NCBI GenBank assembly: GCA_025267735.1
Contig: CM046293.1
Coordinates: 6,844,560 to 6,908,559, forward strand
Reading direction: 5' to 3'
Origin: Mactra quadrangularis
Taxonomy: Eukaryota; Mollusca; Bivalvia; Venerida; Mactridae
Length of the DNA stretch: 64,000 nucleotides
Below the pieces are notes generated by a model. It saw only the letters and a program-made list of their open reading frames with translations. It ran no database searches and was not told where the DNA came from. Shown piece after piece: positions 59,046-64,000 of the stretch. How positions within the stretch are numbered: the stretch's first letter is position 1; each line of letters starts with the position of its first letter. Made by a program: the position numbers and the translations under genes.

Positions 59046-60031
59046 GTGAGTATTACTTTATAATTTACCATAATGTATGAAGTTATGGTAACATTTGACA
59101 CTATCAATGTCTTAGGATTCAGAGGATCAAAAAAACTTAGGAGGAATCCTAGTATGCTTAGCAAGGATTCCATCAGGATCCCTAATTGTCTTTTTCTTAC
59201 CTTTAACAAAGAGTTCACATGAATTATTCGTCATATTCTTTGATTGCAAGTCTGTTTTTGATTTTTTTGTCTATTATTGAAGGAATCACTAATGTTAAGG
59301 AGGAATCTCTGAAAAACTGTCTTGGGATTTTCTCTGGATCCCTGGTAGTTCCTTAAAATTGTTGAATTCAAGAAATAAACTCATTAATGGATCTGTGGAA
59401 AGGTCATCTAAGGCCACTCTTGCATTTGTTATTCAAGCATGAAATAGAAATTATAGAATAATTAATCCTGAAAAGATGAGCTAGTAATAAATAATTGAGA
59501 GATTTTTCCAATCAAAAATCAATGCTATATTTTTTAATGTACAGGAAATTGATTTACTGGTGTTGATTGACTACAATGTATTAACCTTAGGATTAAAGAT
59601 CATAGGGATTATTGAATACCTTGATTATCTGTAACTCATTTCATGCTAAAATAAGATCTGTGTCAGGTAATTATGCATTCATTGTTGGAAATTCATGGCC
59701 GCAGCCCCAGTTACACGTCTCAAACAAATTTACCCATGTTTGATATCAATGACAAAGTGTCATAGTAAAGGCCAGATAGGGGCCATGGCCTGTTCGTATA
59801 TTGCAACCACACAATGTAAAAAAATTGAAGCGTATATCTTGAAAAATGCAAAACTAAGTAAATTGGTCAATTTTAAGGTATAATAATAGCCAAATACATG
59901 TTATAATACAAAGATTTGTTCTTAAACAGGGGATACTGAAAGTGCTGGAAATCAAGTTTCTGAGGCTTACATTCACAAAAAAGGGGAAACACCTCCCGTA
60001 CCCACCCCATCTGCAGCCCCAATATTCAGAT

Positions 60032-60098
60032 CTTTCCTAGGCGCCTGTCACATGTTGTAAATATAATATTTACAGCATGTGACAGGCGCCTAGGAAAG
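60032..60098. repeat. Near-perfect 67-bp palindrome
   Basis: The left arm starts CTTTCCTAGGCGCCTGTCAC and continues ATGTTGTAAATAT. The right arm is its inverse with one difference, 33 bp per arm around a single central base (60065). The outer 20 bp are GC-rich in an AT-rich intron. Confidence 0.95.
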
Positions 60099-60184
60099 TT
60101 ATATCATGGATTTTTAAAGGAGGATGCAACATAATGAAATTCAATTAGAAAATGTAAATATCTTAATTTAGTTGAAAATTCTAA

Positions 60185-60260
60185 AAACAAAGACTTTATT
60201 TAACGAGGCTACACATTTGGATAAATCCAATCTTCCATGTGCACCTCTAGTAAAACATGT
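60185..60260 (-). mobile_element. LINE-like 3' end, minus strand
   Basis: The minus strand ends GCACATGGAAGATTGG... TAGCCTCGTTAAATAAAGTC. The 81-codon minus-strand frame above it (60168-60413) could be a relic of the LINE protein, but I see no motif to prove it. Confidence 0.4.
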
Positions 60261-60774
60261 ACAAGTTATATATAAGAATAAGTATGTGATATCAAATTTA
60301 GGGTACATGTTCCAGTAGGCAAAGCACTCGTATAAGGTGACAAATTTGTCCTTAGTTAGGTACATTAATTTTGTACAGAAATTAGTTGATGGCTTTAGGA
60401 CTAATGTGGACACTTTTATAATGTGCTATATGTAAGAGTGAACTAAAAATCTGATCTAAATCTGTTCTCATTATTTCTCCAGACAAAACAGAATTTAAAA
60501 TGTAAATTGAATTATTCTCTGAATCTTCCCTGTCAATTTGATTGTGTCAGATTTAAATTCAATCTTTTATGTGTAAATATCTTACGTAATTGACAAAAGT
60601 TCTATGAGTGTCAGAGTGTTGTTTCAATCTGCCAGTGATTCTAGAATTATTTATGTTGCCATGGAGCTTTAAGATTATCAACAAAAACTATCAAGTATTG
60701 CTGTGGTCTGGAACAGATTGTGATCACAGGTGGTTGTATCTTTATAAATTTACCATGCTACAGTATATAAATAC

Positions 60775-60827
60775 TCACATCCCACAGAGGGTGATAGAAT
60801 GGTTATATCACCCTCTGTGGGATGTGA
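60775..60827. repeat. Perfect 22-bp hairpin with 9-nt loop
   Basis: The left arm 60775-60796 starts TCACATCCCACAGAGGGTGA. The right arm 60806-60827 is its exact inverse. The loop is GAATGGTTA. The arms are perfectly matched, which suggests recent origin or constraint. Confidence 0.95.
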
Positions 60828-61779
60828 TATTTATTTTATTATACCCAACATCTAAAACCACAAACTGTTGACAATTTTATGACACTGTTTAGTTTGTTGT
60901 TTTGTAAAAAGCAAGCATCTGCGCTAGGGAGGTAACTCAAATTGAATGGCTAAAAACTTGAGTCCAGGTATTAGCAAACTCCAACACAGTAGTTTCCTAT
61001 TGCTTTAAGCTGACCAATAGGTGATGTCAAGCAGGCCGACAGGTGATGTTCAGAGGGTGACATTACAGATTGTCATCTGGTGATGTCACATTGGGCTATA
61101 TATATAGATGCGTGAGTTTGATGCCAGCATCAAGCACCTAATGTTCTTCCTCCTATTACGCTTTTTTATAGGAGAAATACTGCCTCTATTTCTACTTGTC
61201 AAAGATTGTGGAACACATTGTTTTATCAATTCCGCATTAACTTACATTTCTAACATAGAATCACTGTTTTGACATTATATTCACTGGTATGATAAAATAA
61301 CTTCACTTACTAAGATTTACTTATATATTTATATTGACTTGGATGTTGCATTAAATATTGATAAGGACTCCATGAAAGCAAATTGTTTCTATAAGATGAC
61401 ACTTTTTACAACGGATGTCATATAGGGATGATGTTTTAGTAAATATCAAATGCAAAATGTCAAAAATCAACTTTTGTGAAGCTTTAACAAGGAAATAAGT
61501 TAAGTTTTTGTAAGACTGGAATTAATTTTTATGTTGAGAATAAAATGTCAAAGCAATTCTTTGTCTGAATTCCATTTTTAATTAAAGTCATGGGCAGTAA
61601 ACTGTGTTCCATATTACTTGGCACATAGATATGAATACAACAATTTACCTTTTTAGTCTTTAGTATTAAAGTTATCAGAGACTTTTCTTATAAACATTCT
61701 ACGCAGTAATCTGTGACTGTGAATATCCTGAAGCCCACATTTGTAACAGATGGTGGAGGATATGTGAAGTGAATATGTG

Positions 61780-61838
61780 GCACCATCTTGTGTGAGAGGC
61801 GCCATCTTGTGTGAGAGGTGCCATCTTGTGTGAGAAGT
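61780..61838. repeat. 19-bp tandem repeat, three copies
   Basis: The unit CCATCTTGTGTGAGAGGYG is repeated three times, nearly identical. Confidence 0.9.
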
Positions 61839-62191
61839 TTCTCTCAAGCCATTGTTTTCAATGTCAATGTGTTACTATGCCCTCACAATAGTGTTATAAT
61901 ATGTATGTTGTGAGACAGCTAATGGCTTCTATCACTAGATTTATACTTTGTTCACTCAATGTCTCAGTGATAAATCAAAGTGCTGGAAGCACTTAATGAT
62001 AGATTTATTGGCAGGTTTGGTACACTTATGGCCTTCAATGCTGGTAGATTCTTAGTCCCACTCTCCCAGCAAAAATGGCTGTGCCTTAAATGTGTTTTTT
62101 TATTTTTGAAAAAAAATGTGCAAATAAAAAATCTCCATGTTAAATATTTACAAATGCCATGTATGAAACAACAGGGTAAGAAAAACAATGA

Positions 62192-62300
62192 TTAATGATA
62201 ATAATAATAATAATAATAATAACAACTTTATTTATTGTGGATAACATATTTGGTGTAAACCAATTTTCAATATGGTACTCACAGACATTTACAATGTACA
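62192..62300 (-). mobile_element. Minus-strand LINE-like tail with (ATT)n end
   Basis: On the minus strand CCACAATAAATAAAGTTG is followed by (TTA)n of about ten units. AATAAAG followed by a microsatellite tail is the usual look of a LINE 3' terminus. Confidence 0.5.
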
Positions 62301-62955
62301 TACATAATAAAAATAACTAAGAGAAACAAATTTAGGTGCAATATACATTAATCTATTGCCCTTTAACATACATGTAATTTTTGTACATGTTAATTGATAA
62401 ATGAACAACATGTTTTGATATATTTGAGCTTCTTCAGACTGAGCTTAAAATATCCTGAAACTTAAATGAGAATCTAGTCGTTCATATGCTGTTGCCTATC
62501 TGCCAAAAATGTCTAAAAATAGTTAATATTCAGAATTAGAACCTTATGTTTTTTTTTCTAGAAAATTAAGGTTTGTTTGTATGGGATGCATTCATGTGGA
62601 ACAAATGTTACATTTCACGTACATGTATTACATATTATTGCTGAAATGCAGTCAACGCAAATTAAATCCTTTTATTTTAATTGCGTATACAAATTTTTAT
62701 TTCAACTTTGTTCTGCACAAGTAAATCCTAAACAAAGTTTTTTTTATAAAGACTGTTAACCAAAACACAAATTTTTATTTCCAACATTTCAGGGGATAAA
62801 CCCCTCCCCCTTCTCCAAGGGACTATTACATGTACTTGGATTTAAATTTGTGTTTTAGTGAATAGTCTTTATATTGTGTTTCTTGAGAACTTTTTATGCA
62901 GGAAAAATCATCAACTTTTGTTGCCAATCGAATCAACTGTTTTATTTTGTTTCAG

Positions 62956-63175
62956 ATTGAGTTATTATCTTGGTGGAGGTTTAAACCCAGTAGTGTTTCA
63001 TCTACCTAATATATTTCTACATGGTATCGTGTCTGTCCTACTTCTTGCCATGTTCTCATTGTTATTTGGTGGTTATATGGTTGCCATGGAAACTGGACAA
63101 GTAGAATTCAAGGCAGCAAAATCTTCTTTCTTGTGTGCCTTACTGTTTGCCGTCCATCCAATACATACAGAAAGT
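62956..63175 (+). CDS. TMTC4: TMTC4-like gene, second coding exon
   Basis: The acceptor TTGTTTCAG ends at 62955. The first base A completes the Arg codon begun by AG of the previous exon, restoring ...LTYRLSYYLGGGLNP. The 220-nt exon encodes residues 132-205. After LSYYLGGGLNP (loop), a membrane segment follows at VVFHLPNIFLHGIVSVLLLA and beyond, ending MFSLLFGG. A polar loop (METGQVEFKAAK) leads to the next membrane segment, SSFLCALLFAVHPIHTES. HPxHTE(S/C)V is a signature of the TMTC family. It ends with AGT|GTAAGT at 63175/63176, a phase-0 intron. Confidence 0.92.
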
Positions 63176-63845
63176 GTAAGTATTATTTTCAGTGTAATGC
63201 AGATGATGCACATTTGTGTCATTTTTGCATGAAAAATCAAAATGGGCATGTGAAGTCATGTTAGTGTTCTAAGGAGCACAACTCTGCAAAGTTTCATCCC
63301 ACAAACTGGGTACCTAACAAATTTTGGCCTATGAGGTCCTTAGGCCTCGCATTTTTATCCTCAGCAATACGCTGATGATATCTTTTACAATAGGTACAAG
63401 ATTGAAAAGTTGGCTGAACATGTATATGGACGCAGACTTTAAACAGTACATATACTTTTTTTAGCTGGATTTAGCGGTTGGGCGGGTGGGTGTCCGGTGT
63501 CTTTAACAATTGCGTTAAAGTTTTTTCTTTACCATATATTTCTGTTATTTATTGTCAGATCTTTATGAAACTTCATACAATGATAACATACCATGTGATG
63601 TACAGAATTAGAAAGTAACCACAACTCTACCTGGCATTAGTATGGATTATTTCCCTTTGTAATGTTTGTGTTTAAGTTTTTAATATGTTGGATATCTTTG
63701 TCATTTATGGTCAGATCTTGATGAAAATCCGTCAGTGGTTTCCACATTACATTTTTTGTTTTTAACTCTAGCTGAAGTCTATATGAAACATCATGATTCT
63801 TGTTTACCTTAATTTTAAATGGTGTTATGAATTTTACATTTCTAG
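63176..63845 (+). other. Second TMTC4-like intron, with a dispersed repeat
   Basis: GTAAGT donor and TTTTACATTTCTAG acceptor. At 63470-63600 lies the repeat seen near 19.8 kb: GGTTGGGCGGGTGGGTGTCC, TTTAACAATTGCGTTAAAG and TTTTTCTTTACCATATA, continuing CAGATCTTTATGAAACTTCA. Confidence 0.85.
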
Positions 63846-63933
63846 GTATCTGGTATTGTAGGAAGAGCAGATCTCTTGTGTGCAGTATTGTTTGTGTCTT
63901 CATTTTTATTGTATGTTAAATCATGTGCCTTAG
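63846..63933 (+). CDS. TMTC4: TMTC4-like gene, third coding exon (gene continues past the window)
   Basis: The 88-nt exon reads VSGIVGRADLLCAVLFVSSF then LLYVKSCAL and one base of the next codon. GRADLLCA is strongly conserved in the TMTC family, right after the HPxHTE motif of the preceding exon. The donor is TTAG|GTAAGT at 63933/63934, phase 1. All three exons together give about 234 residues, the N-terminal third or so of a normal family member. The remaining membrane segments and the TPR half lie outside the window. Confidence 0.92.
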
Positions 63934-64000
63934 GTAAGTCTTCATATAATCATCCTCCTTGATCAACAAAACATCCCATTGACAAAAAGTGATTTGCCAA

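Larger units (their letters stand above)
59046..62955 (+). other. First coding-region intron of the TMTC4-like gene, 3.9 kb
   Basis: The intron has a GTGAGT donor and a TTTATTTTGTTTCAG acceptor. It contains two strong palindromes (60032-60098 and 60775-60827), a 19-bp tandem repeat (61780-61838), minus-strand LINE-like tails near 60190 and 62195-62270, and two loose copies of an AGGAGGAATC string near 59140 and 59300. No additional exon with family similarity is seen in it. Confidence 0.85.

Overview
The window is nuclear DNA of an invertebrate animal. Coding exons are short, interrupted by introns with GT...AG borders, and about 57 kb between two genes holds no convincing host coding sequence. 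The DNA is AT-rich and full of tRNA-derived SINEs, small inverted-repeat transposons (MITEs) and LINE tails. The style of the SINEs (tRNA-like head, conserved body, AAAC-rich tail) and of the gene at the right edge suggests a mollusc, most likely a bivalve. This is an inference; no species can be named from the sequence alone.

Left edge (1-627): the C-terminal part of an unidentified Gly/Arg/Lys-rich protein on the + strand. Right edge (58646 to the window end): the first three coding exons of a TMTC-family gene, closest to TMTC4 as I recognise it. It encodes an ER multi-pass protein of the family that O-mannosylates cadherins. The exons are 58646-59045, 62956-63175 and 63846-63933, joined by introns in consistent phase, and the gene runs off the window.

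Between the genes, 1.4-7 kb holds hAT-like elements with 8-bp target duplications, small MITEs and a 26-bp minisatellite (4.75-5.36 kb). The stretch 7.5-25 kb holds SINEs, MITEs, a (TCTGY)n pentanucleotide tract and a 28-bp satellite with alternating units. About 25.4-41.1 kb is a colinear triplication of a 4-5 kb segment. Each copy carries a tiny exon-like element, an AG acceptor, 24-33 nt and a GTRAGT donor, that is also a hairpin. A truncated LINE has inserted between the second and third copies, leaving an exact 12-bp duplication; a paralogous site near 41.1 kb is still empty. The stretch 42-58 kb holds more SINEs (one with a nested LINE tail, one with an amplified body), TA-flanked MITEs, a TTCATGAA-rich repeat and minus-strand LINE tails. 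The first TMTC4-like intron holds two near-perfect palindromes.

The two genes show no sign of working together. The most interesting unexplained structure is the triplicated segment with its conserved exon-like hairpin. Many of the transposon calls rest on terminal repeats plus target duplications read directly from the sequence; exact family names are inference.
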